This document shows, piece by piece, positions 36,860 through 44,918 of a stretch of DNA of 64,000 bases. The stretch lies in assembly GCF_019083995.1 (NCBI RefSeq), contig NZ_JAHRCU010000005.1, positions 124,001-188,000 of the forward strand. The letters are read 5' to 3'. The notes beneath the pieces are model-generated. The model was not told where the DNA came from. It made no database searches and worked only from the letters and a program-made list of their open reading frames with translations. Each line of letters begins with the position of its first letter. Position 1 is the first letter of the stretch. The position numbers and the translations under genes are program-made. The DNA is from Roseococcus sp. SDR (GTDB taxonomy: Bacteria; Pseudomonadota; Alphaproteobacteria; Acetobacterales; Acetobacteraceae).

Positions 36860-37501
36860 TCACTCGGTCCCGAAGCACCGGTCGCCCGCATCGCCCAGGC
36901 CAGGGACGATGTAGCCATGCTCGTTCAACCGCTCATCGAGCGCACCGGCCAGGATCGCCACATCCGGATGCGCCTTCTGCAGCGCGTCCACGCCTTCGGG
37001 GGCCGCGACCACGCAGGCGAAGCGCACGACGCGGGCGCCCGCCTGCTTCACGCGATGAATGGCCTGGATGGCCGAGCCGCCGGTGGCCAGCATCGGGTCC
37101 AGCACCAGGGCGCCGCGGCGGGCGAGGTCCTTGGGCAGGCGCACCACATACTCGCTCGGCACCAGCGTCTGCTCGTCCCGCACGAGGCCCAGATGGCCGA
37201 CCGGCGCATCGGGCAGCACCATGCGCGCGCCATCCAGCAGGCCGAGGCCGGCGCGCAGGATGGCGACGAGGCAGGGCTCTGGCTGTGTCAGCACCGGCGC
37301 CTCCATGCGGCTCACCGGGGTCTCGATCGTGGCCGTCGTCTCGGGCAGGTCGCGCAGGGCCTCGCTCGCCAGGATGGCGCCGATCTCGGCCAGCACGCGG
37401 CGGAAGGTGGCGCTGTCCGTCTCCTGCTTGCGGATGCGCGTGATCTTGGCGCGCAGCAGCGCGTGGCGGGGGGTGTGGAAATTGGCGCGGGTCTGGCTCA
37501 T
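36860..37501 (-). CDS. upp: Uracil phosphoribosyltransferase
   Basis: A 213-residue enzyme that makes UMP from uracil and PRPP. The PRPP site is LVLDPMLATGGSAIQAI and the uracil site near the end reads GYIVPGLGDAGDRCFGTE; MEAPVLTQPEPCLVAILRAG is also characteristic. Full length for the family. It ends 1 bp from the end of the convergent deaminase gene. Confidence 0.97.
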   Translation of the reverse strand: MSQTRANFHTPRHALLRAKITRIRKQETDSATFRRVLAEIGAILASEALRDLPETTATIETPVSRMEAPVLTQPEPCLVAILRAGLGLLDGARMVLPDAPVGHLGLVRDEQTLVPSEYVVRLPKDLARRGALVLDPMLATGGSAIQAIHRVKQAGARVVRFACVVAAPEGVDALQKAHPDVAILAGALDERLNEHGYIVPGLGDAGDRCFGTE

Positions 37502-37543
37502 GGCGCGGGCTTAGCCCCAGCGCCAACGGCGTTCAATCGGGGG

Positions 37544-38008
37544 TCAGCGCGGCGCGGTCGGGCTCAGGATGTCCACCGCGTCGCGCCCATTCGCCGTGCG
37601 GCCGAGGGGGCGGATATCCACCCGGGTCTCGGACAGGCCGCCCGCCACGAGTGCCGCCTTCACGGCCCTGGCGCGCGCGAGCGACAGGCGGCGATGGGTG
37701 GAGAGATCGTCGCCGCCGCTGGCCTCGCTGTTGAGCAGCACGCGGCCGCTGGTGCTCATCTGCAGCGCCGCGCCCAGCCGCTCCAGGGCGGCGCGCTGAT
37801 CGGCCTCCAAAGCGTCACGGTTGGCCGGGAAGGTCACGCGCCATGCACCCTGCGGCAGTTCCGCCATGCTGCGTGGCAGTTGCAGCGTCGGCATCGGGGG
37901 CAGGGAGACCGGCGGGGTGGCGGGCGCGCCCAGGGGCTGCGCCAGGGCGGCCCCCCCGAACGGCGGCGCCAGCAGCAGCAGCGCCAGGAACAGCCGCCGG
38001 CGGGGCAT
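37544..38008 (-). CDS. Small OmpA-family periplasmic protein
   Basis: A 154-residue exported protein. Leader MPRRRLFLALLLLAPPFGGA, then a Pro-rich linker, then a compact OmpA-like peptidoglycan-binding domain (WRVTFPANRDALEADQRAAL; HRRLSLARARAVKAALVAGG; VDIRPLGRTANG). The usual NxxLSxxRA helix is represented by THRRLSLARARA. The start overlaps the suhB stop (TGATG), so a much longer frame reaching back into suhB is not the real start. Probably an envelope-anchoring protein. Confidence 0.78.
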   Translation of the reverse strand: MPRRRLFLALLLLAPPFGGAALAQPLGAPATPPVSLPPMPTLQLPRSMAELPQGAWRVTFPANRDALEADQRAALERLGAALQMSTSGRVLLNSEASGGDDLSTHRRLSLARARAVKAALVAGGLSETRVDIRPLGRTANGRDAVDILSPTAPR

Positions 38009-38871
38009 CAGCCGGCCTCGGCGCGGCCCTTGGCGGCACCCTGGGCAGCGGCGGCAATGCTCTCGGCCACCACCTCGCGCAGCTTGCCGTGCAGATGCTG
38101 GTTGCCGGCCACCACATGGCCCTCGGCATAGGCGTCGCCGCCATCGGGCGCGGTGACGATGCCGCCCGCCTCGCGCAGCAGGACGATGCCGGCGGCAATG
38201 TCCCACTTGTTGAGCCCCAGCTCCCAGAAGCCGTCATACCGGCCCGCCGCGGTCCAGGCGAGGTCGAGCGCGGCCGAGCCGAAGCGGCGGATGCCCGAGA
38301 CCTGCGGCATCAGGCGCACCAGCGTATGGGTGAACTCCGCCTTGCGCGGAATGGCGGCGAAGGGGATGCCGGTGGCGAAGAGCGCCTCGCGCATCTCGCG
38401 CCGGCCGGACACGCGGAGCCTTTTGTCGTTCAGGAAGGCGCCCATGCCCTTCTCGGCCCAGAAGAGCTCGTCGGAGGCCGGGTTATAGACCACACCGGCC
38501 ACGACCTCCGATTTGTCGTTCGCGATGCGCTTCTCGATGCCGACGCTGATCGCCCAATGCGGGATGCCATGCAGGAAATTGGTGGTGCCATCCAGCGGGT
38601 CCACCACCCAGCGCCACTCCCAATCGGCATCGCCATGCGCGCCGCTTTCCTCCATCAGGAAGGCGAAGCCGGGGCGGGCCTTGGCGAGGTCCTCGCGCAG
38701 CGTCTGCTCGGCGCGCAGATCGGCCTGGCTGACGAAATCGCCCGGGCCCTTCATCGAGACCTGGAGCTGCTCCACCTCGCCGAAATCGCGCAGCAGCCGG
38801 CGGCCGGCCTTGCGGACGGCGGAGACGACGACATTGAGGGCAGGGGAGAGACGGGGCGAGGCGCCGGACAT
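38008..38871 (-). CDS. suhB: Inositol monophosphatase family protein
   Basis: A 287-residue Mg-dependent phosphatase. The metal site is WVVDPLDGTTNFLHGIPHWA, and the second signature is KWDIAAGIVLLREAGGIV, both standard for IMPases. MEESGAHGDADWEW supplies the first acidic ligand. The family also includes SuhB, which acts in ribosome biogenesis, and CysQ; the length and motif form fit SuhB best. It is coupled to the OmpA-like gene downstream. Confidence 0.9.
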   Translation of the reverse strand: MSGASPRLSPALNVVVSAVRKAGRRLLRDFGEVEQLQVSMKGPGDFVSQADLRAEQTLREDLAKARPGFAFLMEESGAHGDADWEWRWVVDPLDGTTNFLHGIPHWAISVGIEKRIANDKSEVVAGVVYNPASDELFWAEKGMGAFLNDKRLRVSGRREMREALFATGIPFAAIPRKAEFTHTLVRLMPQVSGIRRFGSAALDLAWTAAGRYDGFWELGLNKWDIAAGIVLLREAGGIVTAPDGGDAYAEGHVVAGNQHLHGKLREVVAESIAAAAQGAAKGRAEAG

Positions 38872-38942
38872 CCGGAAATCCTAACAGGAGGCGGTCATGA
38901 AAAGACAGGGCCGCGGGCCGCCCACGCGCCGCCCCCTGGAGC

Positions 38943-38967
38943 CCTTCGGTGGCTTCGCCACCGAAGG
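38943..38967. repeat. Strong 11-bp hairpin downstream of efp
   Basis: CCTTCGGTGGC-TTC-GCCACCGAAGG is a perfect 11-bp stem with a 3-nt loop in the 172-bp gap between efp and suhB. It may terminate or stabilise the efp transcript, but no U-run follows, so it could equally be a member of the palindromic-repeat family seen elsewhere in the window. Confidence 0.5.
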
Positions 38968-39043
38968 AGGAACCGGCCTTGGCAAGCCTGGCGCCAATCC
39001 GGGGCCCCCGCGAACACGCGAAGCGGGTTCGTGGGGAAAAGGC

Positions 39044-39613
39044 TCAGCCCTTGGCGCGCTCGACGTAGGAGGCGTCCTCGGTGCGGACCACGATCTTCTC
39101 GCCCGCCGTGATGAAGGGCGGCACCATGGTCTTCACGCCGTTCACGAGAAGGGCGGGCTTGTAGGAGGAGGAGGCGGTCTGCCCCTTCACCACCGGGTCG
39201 GCCTCGGCGATCTCGAGCGTGACGGTCTCGGGCAGGTCCATGGAGACGGGGTCGCCCTCGATGAGGCGGACATTCACCGTCATGTTCTCCTGCAGGAAGG
39301 CCAGGCGGTCGCCGAGGATGGCCGACGGCACCTGCGTCTGCTCATAGGTCTCGGGATCCATGAGGACGAGGTTCTCGCCATCGGCGTAGGAGTAGGTGAA
39401 CTCCTTGTCCTCGGTGGTCAGCCGCTCCACGACATCGGCGGTGCGCCAGCGCTGGTCCTTCTTGGCCCCAGTCTTGATGTTGCGCATGTCCACCTGGATG
39501 ATCGCGTTGCCCTTGCCCGGGATCATGATGTTCTGCTTGAGGATGGTGTAGCGCTGGCCTTCGAATTCGATGACCATGCCGGCACGCATCTGGTTGGCCT
39601 GCATCTTCGCCAT
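39044..39613 (-). CDS. efp: Elongation factor P
   Basis: A 189-residue translation factor that relieves ribosome stalling at polyproline. Opening AKMQANQMRAGMVIEFEGQR is followed by the tip loop around NIMIPGKGNAII, where the lysine is the normal site of modification. The KOW-like and OB domains follow (PETVTLEIAEADPVVKGQTA is the domain II/III signature). It is monocistronic with a ~300-bp upstream gap. Confidence 0.96.
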   Translation of the reverse strand: MAKMQANQMRAGMVIEFEGQRYTILKQNIMIPGKGNAIIQVDMRNIKTGAKKDQRWRTADVVERLTTEDKEFTYSYADGENLVLMDPETYEQTQVPSAILGDRLAFLQENMTVNVRLIEGDPVSMDLPETVTLEIAEADPVVKGQTASSSYKPALLVNGVKTMVPPFITAGEKIVVRTEDASYVERAKG

Positions 39614-39912
39614 GGGCGGTGACCTGCTAATTTCTCTGGGGTTGATCTCAGGCGGCAGGGCTTACACGCCGGGGCCCGGATCGGCAAGGTTGCGCCGCAC
39701 CAGGAGCGACAGCCGCACCGGATGCCCGGCCAAGGCGCCCAGCCTGTCATCCTGCGCGGCTGCCCCTTTCAGAACCGGCGGCGAGCGAGACGGCCCGCGC
39801 AGGGGCATGGGCTCTCCGGCCGGCCTCGGCGGTTGTTCGGCATATTCATCGAATGCATATTCTGGAGCCTCAGCCGGGCTTGCTTTTCCCGATGATCAGC
39901 AGGGGTTCGGTG
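39614..39912. other. Intergenic region between efp and the methyltransferase-like gene
   Basis: About 300 bp without a gene. The efp side is GC-rich. Near 39840-39862 the base composition drops and GCATATTC is repeated directly (39840-39847 and 39855-39862), just upstream of the AT-richer methyltransferase-like gene. No convincing promoter consensus was made out. Confidence 0.5.
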
Positions 39913-40665
39913 ATGAATGACGACGCTCGCCAGTTCGATGACCTCGCCGAACCTCTGATCCAGGCGGGAGAGCGCGTCGGTGAACGCCTCACAGCCGAAT
40001 TCGAGCTGCTGCGCGCGATGTATGATCCCGAAGCGCTCTCGCCGAGGCTGGGTTTTGCCCGGCGCTCCGCGCCTGGGCTTCCCATGCTGACCGAAGATGG
40101 CTCGCGTTGGCGTTCGGCTCCGGTGAAGTATGCCGTGGACGCACGGAGCAAGATGGAAAAGTGGCGCAAATTCATGCCCTTCCTGAAGGGCTTCGAAGCC
40201 GCGTTCGAAATAGGAGTTGGGCCGGGTTATTTATTCCGCCTCATGATGGACTTCTACGGAACCAGAATGACGGGATGTGACATCGAGTTCGAGCAACTCG
40301 GCGTCTATGACGCGCTCAGGTCGGAGCTTGGTATCAAGCATTTGATTCGGGAGCACTTTGTGGCACGACGGGTCTCCACGCCTGTCACCCCGGGTAGCGA
40401 GGCTGTATTGGCTTTCTGGCTGGCTTTTGACAGCGAACGTGATGAGGAAGGTGTGCGCACCGGCTGGACCGTTGAAGATCATGAGTGGTTTCTTGCCGAC
40501 ATCGCCAGACAATTGTCCGGCCGTCGTCAGTTTATTTGTCGATTTAACAAATGGTGGTATTCGCGTGAGAATAGAGACGTCATGCGATTCTACAGACAAA
40601 TTGGAGTGCAGCCGATCGCGGAAGATCCGCGCTTTTTCATTGTCAATTTGAAGTCATTTATTTGA
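39913..40665 (+). CDS. SAM-dependent methyltransferase-like protein of foreign composition
   Basis: A 250-residue protein. A class I methyltransferase motif I is visible at residues 99-106 (FEIGVGPGYLFRL), with an acidic residue at the end of beta-2 (Asp123 in TGCDIEFEQLG). The C-terminal half has no recognisable target domain (WTVEDHEWFLADIARQLSGR; FNKWWYSRENRDVMRFYRQI). Codon use is markedly AT-richer than all neighbours, particularly after 40200. An upstream ATG at 39853 in frame would add 20 residues. I do not recognise its family beyond the Rossmann-like fold; surface polysaccharide tailoring is one possibility. Confidence 0.6.
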   Translation: MNDDARQFDDLAEPLIQAGERVGERLTAEFELLRAMYDPEALSPRLGFARRSAPGLPMLTEDGSRWRSAPVKYAVDARSKMEKWRKFMPFLKGFEAAFEIGVGPGYLFRLMMDFYGTRMTGCDIEFEQLGVYDALRSELGIKHLIREHFVARRVSTPVTPGSEAVLAFWLAFDSERDEEGVRTGWTVEDHEWFLADIARQLSGRRQFICRFNKWWYSRENRDVMRFYRQIGVQPIAEDPRFFIVNLKSFI

Positions 40666-41076
40666 TGTGGTAAAAAATTTTTTATCGCGGACCCGAACGA
40701 ATCACTGTCCGATATAGAGCAGATCCCGATCAGATGGACTCATCTGATCGGGTGAAGATGCTCGCAAAAACAAATGTCTAGAGGCTTCGCAGCGAGCCGG
40801 GGCGAGCGGAAAAGGCTCCAGTCTCTCCCGGAAGGTAGCTGGCGTCAGGTGAGATGCCGGATCTCAGCCCGCGGCAGGACTGACAGCAGGCGATACGCTC
40901 ATCCCAAGCGCCCAGCGCGCGGTGCCCGGGTCCGGTGGCGGTGGCTGTCCCATCAAGGCAGCCCAAGACCCTGGCGCCCCCCGTGCGGCCATGGCCTCGC
41001 GGTCAGGCACGCGCCTGCAAGCTGTCCTTTCCGCCAGGCCGGCTGGTCAGCGCCGTCAGCCGGGCCGCCCCGCTGG
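40666..41076. other. Non-coding gap between the methyltransferase-like gene and the rhodanese
   Basis: About 410 bp without a convincing gene. The first 60 bp are AT-rich (a run around ATGTGGTAAAAAATTTTTTATC could stop transcription of the methyltransferase-like gene). A 47-bp palindromic element lies at 40717-40763. The remaining ~300 bp are GC-rich with only short, unsupported open frames and may be remnants. Confidence 0.5.
40717..40763. repeat. 47-bp palindromic intergenic element
   Basis: Outer arms GAGCA/TGCTC enclose a perfect 12-bp stem, CCCGATCAGATG and CATCTGATCGGG, with a GACT loop. The form (GAGCA...stem...TGCTC) is that of the mobile palindromic repeats common in alphaproteobacterial intergenic DNA. 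A related but distinct element lies at 43021-43071. Confidence 0.65.
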
Positions 41077-41457
41077 TCAGCCTGGCTCGACTTCGCCGCC
41101 CGCTGCCACCCAATCCTTGAAGCCGCCGAGATTGCGGACATCGGTATAGCCCATGGCCTTCAGCGTCTGCCCGGCGAGTGCGGCGCGGCCGCCCGAGGCG
41201 CAATGGATGATGATGGTCTTGGCGCGGTCGAACTGGGCGTCATGCGTCGGTGCCTCGGGATCCGCACGGAATTCGAGCAGCCCGCGCGAGACGGCGAGCG
41301 CGCCCTTGGCCTTTCCCGTCGTCTTCACCTCGGCGGCGTCACGCACATCGAGGATCAGCACGTCCGGGCGCTCGGCCATGGCCACCGCCTCCGCGCCGGA
41401 GATGCGCGGCACGGCGGCATTGGCGGCGGCCAGCATGGCTTGGACGGTGGTGGTCAT
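41077..41457 (-). CDS. Rhodanese-like domain protein
   Basis: A 126-residue single rhodanese domain. The CH2A-type motif is VLILDVRDAAEV, and the active-site loop with the sulfur-carrying Cys86 is IIIHCASGGRAALAG, a six-residue sulfurtransferase loop. GYTDVRNLGGFKDW closes the domain. No signal peptide is seen, so it is cytoplasmic. Family members move sulfane sulfur; the partner is unknown and no sulfur genes adjoin. Confidence 0.9.
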   Translation of the reverse strand: MTTTVQAMLAAANAAVPRISGAEAVAMAERPDVLILDVRDAAEVKTTGKAKGALAVSRGLLEFRADPEAPTHDAQFDRAKTIIIHCASGGRAALAGQTLKAMGYTDVRNLGGFKDWVAAGGEVEPG

Positions 41458-41564
41458 GGTCGTTCTCCCTGGATGGCGGCGCGAGCCTAGAGGATGCGCC
41501 GTCCGGATGGAATGCGCCCGGCACCGGGCTGTCGCGCTCCCCGCCGGGCCGGATATGGTGAGGC

Positions 41565-43007
41565 ATGCGAATCCTCGTCGGGCTGATCGAGCACCTGGGT
41601 GACATCGCCGCCTGCGAGCCCGTCGCCCGCTACCTGAGGCTGCGCCACCCGGATGCGCAGCTGGACTGGGCCGTCGCCACTCCCTATCGCGACCTCATCG
41701 ACTCGAACCCGCATGTGGATCGCAGCTTGATCGTCGGCTGCCTCGGGGAATGGAGCGCGCTTGCCGCCTCGGGCGCGCATGATGCGGTCTTCGACCTGCA
41801 TGTCGAGGAGAAGCCCTGCCAGCCTTGCGGCTTCGTCCTCACCAGGGCGGGTGGGGATCCCGGCATCAATCCGCGCACCTATTTCCATCACGGCGCCCTG
41901 CTGGAGGCCTTCAGCCAGGGCGCTGGCCTGCCCCGCCTTTCGGTTCCGCCGCGGCTATACCTGGGGACCGCCGAGGTTGCCGCCGCCGATGCGCTCGGCC
42001 TGCCGCGGCATTTCTGCGTCCTCCATCGCGTCTCCAACCTCGCGGCCAAGGATTGGGACGATGCGCGCTGGTCGGAGATCGCCCGGGTTGCGCGTGAGGA
42101 GCTGGGCCTCGAAGTGGTGGAGGTGGGGGCGGGCGATGCGGCCCGCCTGCCGCCGCCGCTGCCGGCCAGCATCAGCCTGGTCAACCGCTTGCCGGTGCTG
42201 GTCACCGCCGAGGTGATCCGCCGCGCGGCGGTCTTCCTGGGCGTGGACAGCGGGCCGGCCCATCTTGCCAATGCCCAGGGCGTGCCGGGCGTGATCCTGC
42301 TCGGCCAACAGCCGCCCTTTGACGGCCATCTCCCCTATACCGGCTTCTATGCGAGCGGGGGGCCGGGCATCCGCCTGGTGCGCAACGCGACCGGCCCGGT
42401 GCGCGACATCCCGGCGGCGCCGGTGGCGGCAGCGTTGCGCGCGGTCGCGGCGCTGTGCCATCTGCCGCGCCCCTCCCCAGCGCCCATGCCCTGCCCTGCC
42501 GAATTCCAGGCCCGGCGTCCGGCCTCCCCGGAGGCCGAGGTGATCGCAGCCTCCGTCCTCTTCGACGCGGCCTGGTACGCGCTGCACCACCCGGAGGCGC
42601 TGGCCGAGGGGCTTCACCCGGCGGATCATTACCTGCGCCACGGCGCGTCGGCGGGCCACGACCCGGGGCCCTGGTTCAGCAGCAGCTGGTACGTCGAGAC
42701 CTATGCGGATGTGGCCCGTGCCGGGGCGAACCCCCTGCTGCACTACATCCGCTCGGGCATGGGCGAGGGGCGCCAGCGCCGCCCGGCCCATCCGCGCCGC
42801 GAGCCCATGGGGCAGGAACTGCTGGAACAGCGACGGATCACGGCCGCGCTCCAGGGGCAGCTTCTCGCGCTGGAGGAGGAGCTGGAGCGACGGCGTCGCG
42901 GCTGGGCGCGAGCCCTGGTGGAGCGCCTTTGCGGCACCCCTGCCTGGCCATTGGCCGAACCGCTGCGCCGCCTCGGCCGCGGGCTCCGGCGTGCGCCGGG
43001 CGGGTGA
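41565..43007 (+). CDS. GT9-like glycosyltransferase fused to C-terminal repeat and coiled-coil
   Basis: A 480-residue protein. Residues 1-~290 resemble heptosyltransferase/GT9 enzymes: start MRILVGLIEHLGDIAACEPV, then FLGVDSGPAHLANAQGVPGV, the conserved nucleotide-sugar loop. Residues ~331-400 hold two copies of a degenerate repeat (FDAAWYALHHPEALAEG-type and WYVETYADVARAGANPL-type, ending GEGR) of the kind found attached to glycosyltransferases. A charged coiled-coil follows (LLEQRRITAALQGQLLALEE). It probably adds a sugar to a surface glycan; acceptor and donor are unknown. Confidence 0.75.
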   Translation: MRILVGLIEHLGDIAACEPVARYLRLRHPDAQLDWAVATPYRDLIDSNPHVDRSLIVGCLGEWSALAASGAHDAVFDLHVEEKPCQPCGFVLTRAGGDPGINPRTYFHHGALLEAFSQGAGLPRLSVPPRLYLGTAEVAAADALGLPRHFCVLHRVSNLAAKDWDDARWSEIARVAREELGLEVVEVGAGDAARLPPPLPASISLVNRLPVLVTAEVIRRAAVFLGVDSGPAHLANAQGVPGVILLGQQPPFDGHLPYTGFYASGGPGIRLVRNATGPVRDIPAAPVAAALRAVAALCHLPRPSPAPMPCPAEFQARRPASPEAEVIAASVLFDAAWYALHHPEALAEGLHPADHYLRHGASAGHDPGPWFSSSWYVETYADVARAGANPLLHYIRSGMGEGRQRRPAHPRREPMGQELLEQRRITAALQGQLLALEEELERRRRGWARALVERLCGTPAWPLAEPLRRLGRGLRRAPGG

Positions 43008-43333
43008 GCTGCCCGGCCCTGAGAGCATGATGCGTTGAGGCGGAACCGCCGAAACGCGGAATCATCCTCTCAGCAGAGGGCTGGACCGCGCGAAGTGAAC
43101 GCAGCACGGTCCAGGAGCGCCGCCGCCGCTGCCGACATTGGCGAAAGCGGATTGCGGGAGGAGGTCGTCGGCGTCGCGGCTCTTCGACGGATCGGGCCCG
43201 GGATCCCCTCCTGGCCGATGCGGGTGATGTGACGGGGCGCCACGGCATCGCGATCGCTGCCCGGGCGCATGACGGATTTTCGTGGCCATGGGGTTGTCAG
43301 GGAGAAGCCGCGTGGCTAGGAACCGCGGCGCAG
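43008..43333. other. Gap between glycosyltransferase and tRNA-Thr
   Basis: About 325 bp without a supported gene. It contains the palindromic element at 43021-43071 and a further 8-bp inverted repeat (CTGGACCG at 43081-43088, CGGTCCAG at 43107-43114). The rest up to the tRNA shows no recognisable feature. Confidence 0.5.
43021..43071. repeat. 51-bp palindromic intergenic element
   Basis: GAGAG at the left pairs with CTCTC at the right; inside, ATGAT/ATCAT, GCGTT/AACGC and GGCGG-AA-CCGCC stack into one long interrupted hairpin. Its design matches that of the element near 40.7 kb (G-A-rich outer arm, central perfect stem), though the sequences differ. Confidence 0.65.
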
Positions 43334-43408
<75 letters not shown>

Positions 43409-43415
43409 CCTTCCC

Positions 43416-44900
43416 TCAGCGCCCCTCCAGAACACGCAACGCGGCCAGCCGGCCCGAGAGCGCGGCCATGGGCACGCCCGCGCCGGGATGGGCGCTGCCG
43501 CTCGCAACAAAAAGCCCGGGCAGCTTGGTGGCCGTGCCCGGTCTTGCGAAGGTCGCGGACCAGCCATGTACCGCCTGACCGTAGAGCGCGCCGCCCGTGG
43601 CCGGGAACAGCGCGTCGAAGCCCGTCGGCGTCGTCAGGATCTCGCGAGTCGGGTCGCGCTCGACCGTGAGGCCGCAGCGGGCCAGCAGGGCGAAGGTCGC
43701 GCGCTCGGCCTCGGCCATGGCAGATTCGGGGATGGGGCGGTAATCGCCCCGCGCCGGGGCGTTGATCAGGCAGAGCAGCCGCTCGGGCCCCTCCAGCGCG
43801 CTGTCGTCATCGCCGCGATCCTGCGCGCAGACATAGACGGTGGGTGTGGAGGGCAGCCGGCCCTGCTGCGTCAGTTCGTCGAACTCGCGCGTGTAGTCGC
43901 CCGAGAAGAAGACGTTGTGCCGCACCAGCGGAAAGCCCTCGGTGCGCACATGCATGGCCCAGGTGACGGCGGAGAGCGAGCGCCGCGCGCGCGGCACGGC
44001 TGCCACCGCCCCCATCGCCGCCTGGCCGAAACGCCCGGATGACAGCGCCGCCACATCCCCGTTGGAAATGATGGTGGCCGCCTCGATCACCTCGCCATCC
44101 GCAAGCCGCACCCCCGCCGCGCGGCCCCCCTTCACCAGGATCTCGGCCACGTCCGCCTCGTAGCGGAAGCGGGCGCCCTTGGCCGCTGCCAGCGCTTCGA
44201 AGGCGCGGGCCACGCGGTGCATCCCGCCCTCCACCAGCCAGACGCCCTCCTGCTCCACATGGGCGATGAGCATGAGCGTCGCCGGCGCCAGGAAGGGCGA
44301 GGAGCCGACATAGGTGGCGTAGCGGCCGAAGAGCTGGCGCAGCCGCGCATCCTTGAAATGCTCGCCCAGCGCGTTCCACATCGTGGTGAAGGGGGAGGTG
44401 GCCAGCAGCCGGCCCATGCCGCCGATTCCCGCACGGCCCACGAGGCCCATGGGGGAGGGGCGGGAACTCCGGATGAAGGGCGCCTCCAGCGCGGCGAAGG
44501 TCTTTTTCGCCCGCGCGACGAAGTCCAGATAGCCGCGCGCCTCGGCCGCGCCAGCGAAGGCCCCGATCGCCTCGGCCGAGCGCTGGATGTCGGCAAATAG
44601 GTCGAGCCGGCCCGGGCGCCCGTCCCAGGCGTGGCGGGCCAGGACCTCGACGGGCTGCAGCGTCAGATGCTCGGCGAGGCTGGTGCCGCAGGCGGCGAAG
44701 ATTTCGTCGAAGACCCAGCGCATGGTGAAGACGGTGGGCCCGCCATCGATGCGCGCCTCGCCGATGGGCAGATGCCGCATCTTGCCGCCCGGGGCGGCCT
44801 GGCGTTCGAGGATGGTCACGTCATGCCCGCGCGATGCGAGCATGGCGGCGGCAGTGAGGCCGGCAATGCCGGCCCCGATGATGAGGACGCGCTGGGTCAC
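43416..44900 (-). CDS. crtD: 1-hydroxycarotenoid 3,4-desaturase
   Basis: A 494-residue FAD-dependent phytoene-desaturase-family enzyme. The dinucleotide fold is VLIIGAGIAGLTAAAMLASR, then ERQAAPGGKMRHL and DGGPTVFTMRWVFDEIF; the last is characteristic of CrtD rather than CrtI. It introduces the 3,4-double bond into 1-hydroxy carotenoids on the way to spheroidene or spirilloxanthin-type pigments, at the membrane. It is the last gene of the minus-strand photosynthesis arm. The other crt genes are not in this window. CrtI remains the main alternative. Confidence 0.85.
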   Translation of the reverse strand: MTQRVLIIGAGIAGLTAAAMLASRGHDVTILERQAAPGGKMRHLPIGEARIDGGPTVFTMRWVFDEIFAACGTSLAEHLTLQPVEVLARHAWDGRPGRLDLFADIQRSAEAIGAFAGAAEARGYLDFVARAKKTFAALEAPFIRSSRPSPMGLVGRAGIGGMGRLLATSPFTTMWNALGEHFKDARLRQLFGRYATYVGSSPFLAPATLMLIAHVEQEGVWLVEGGMHRVARAFEALAAAKGARFRYEADVAEILVKGGRAAGVRLADGEVIEAATIISNGDVAALSSGRFGQAAMGAVAAVPRARRSLSAVTWAMHVRTEGFPLVRHNVFFSGDYTREFDELTQQGRLPSTPTVYVCAQDRGDDDSALEGPERLLCLINAPARGDYRPIPESAMAEAERATFALLARCGLTVERDPTREILTTPTGFDALFPATGGALYGQAVHGWSATFARPGTATKLPGLFVASGSAHPGAGVPMAALSGRLAALRVLEGR

Positions 44901-44918
44901 GCGTTCAGTCTGGCATCC

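Noticed and set aside
40774-41490. A 238-codon frame in the methyltransferase-rhodanese gap.
   Set aside because: It runs antisense through the rhodanese and has Arg/Pro-rich composition without a domain; no Shine-Dalgarno was evident.
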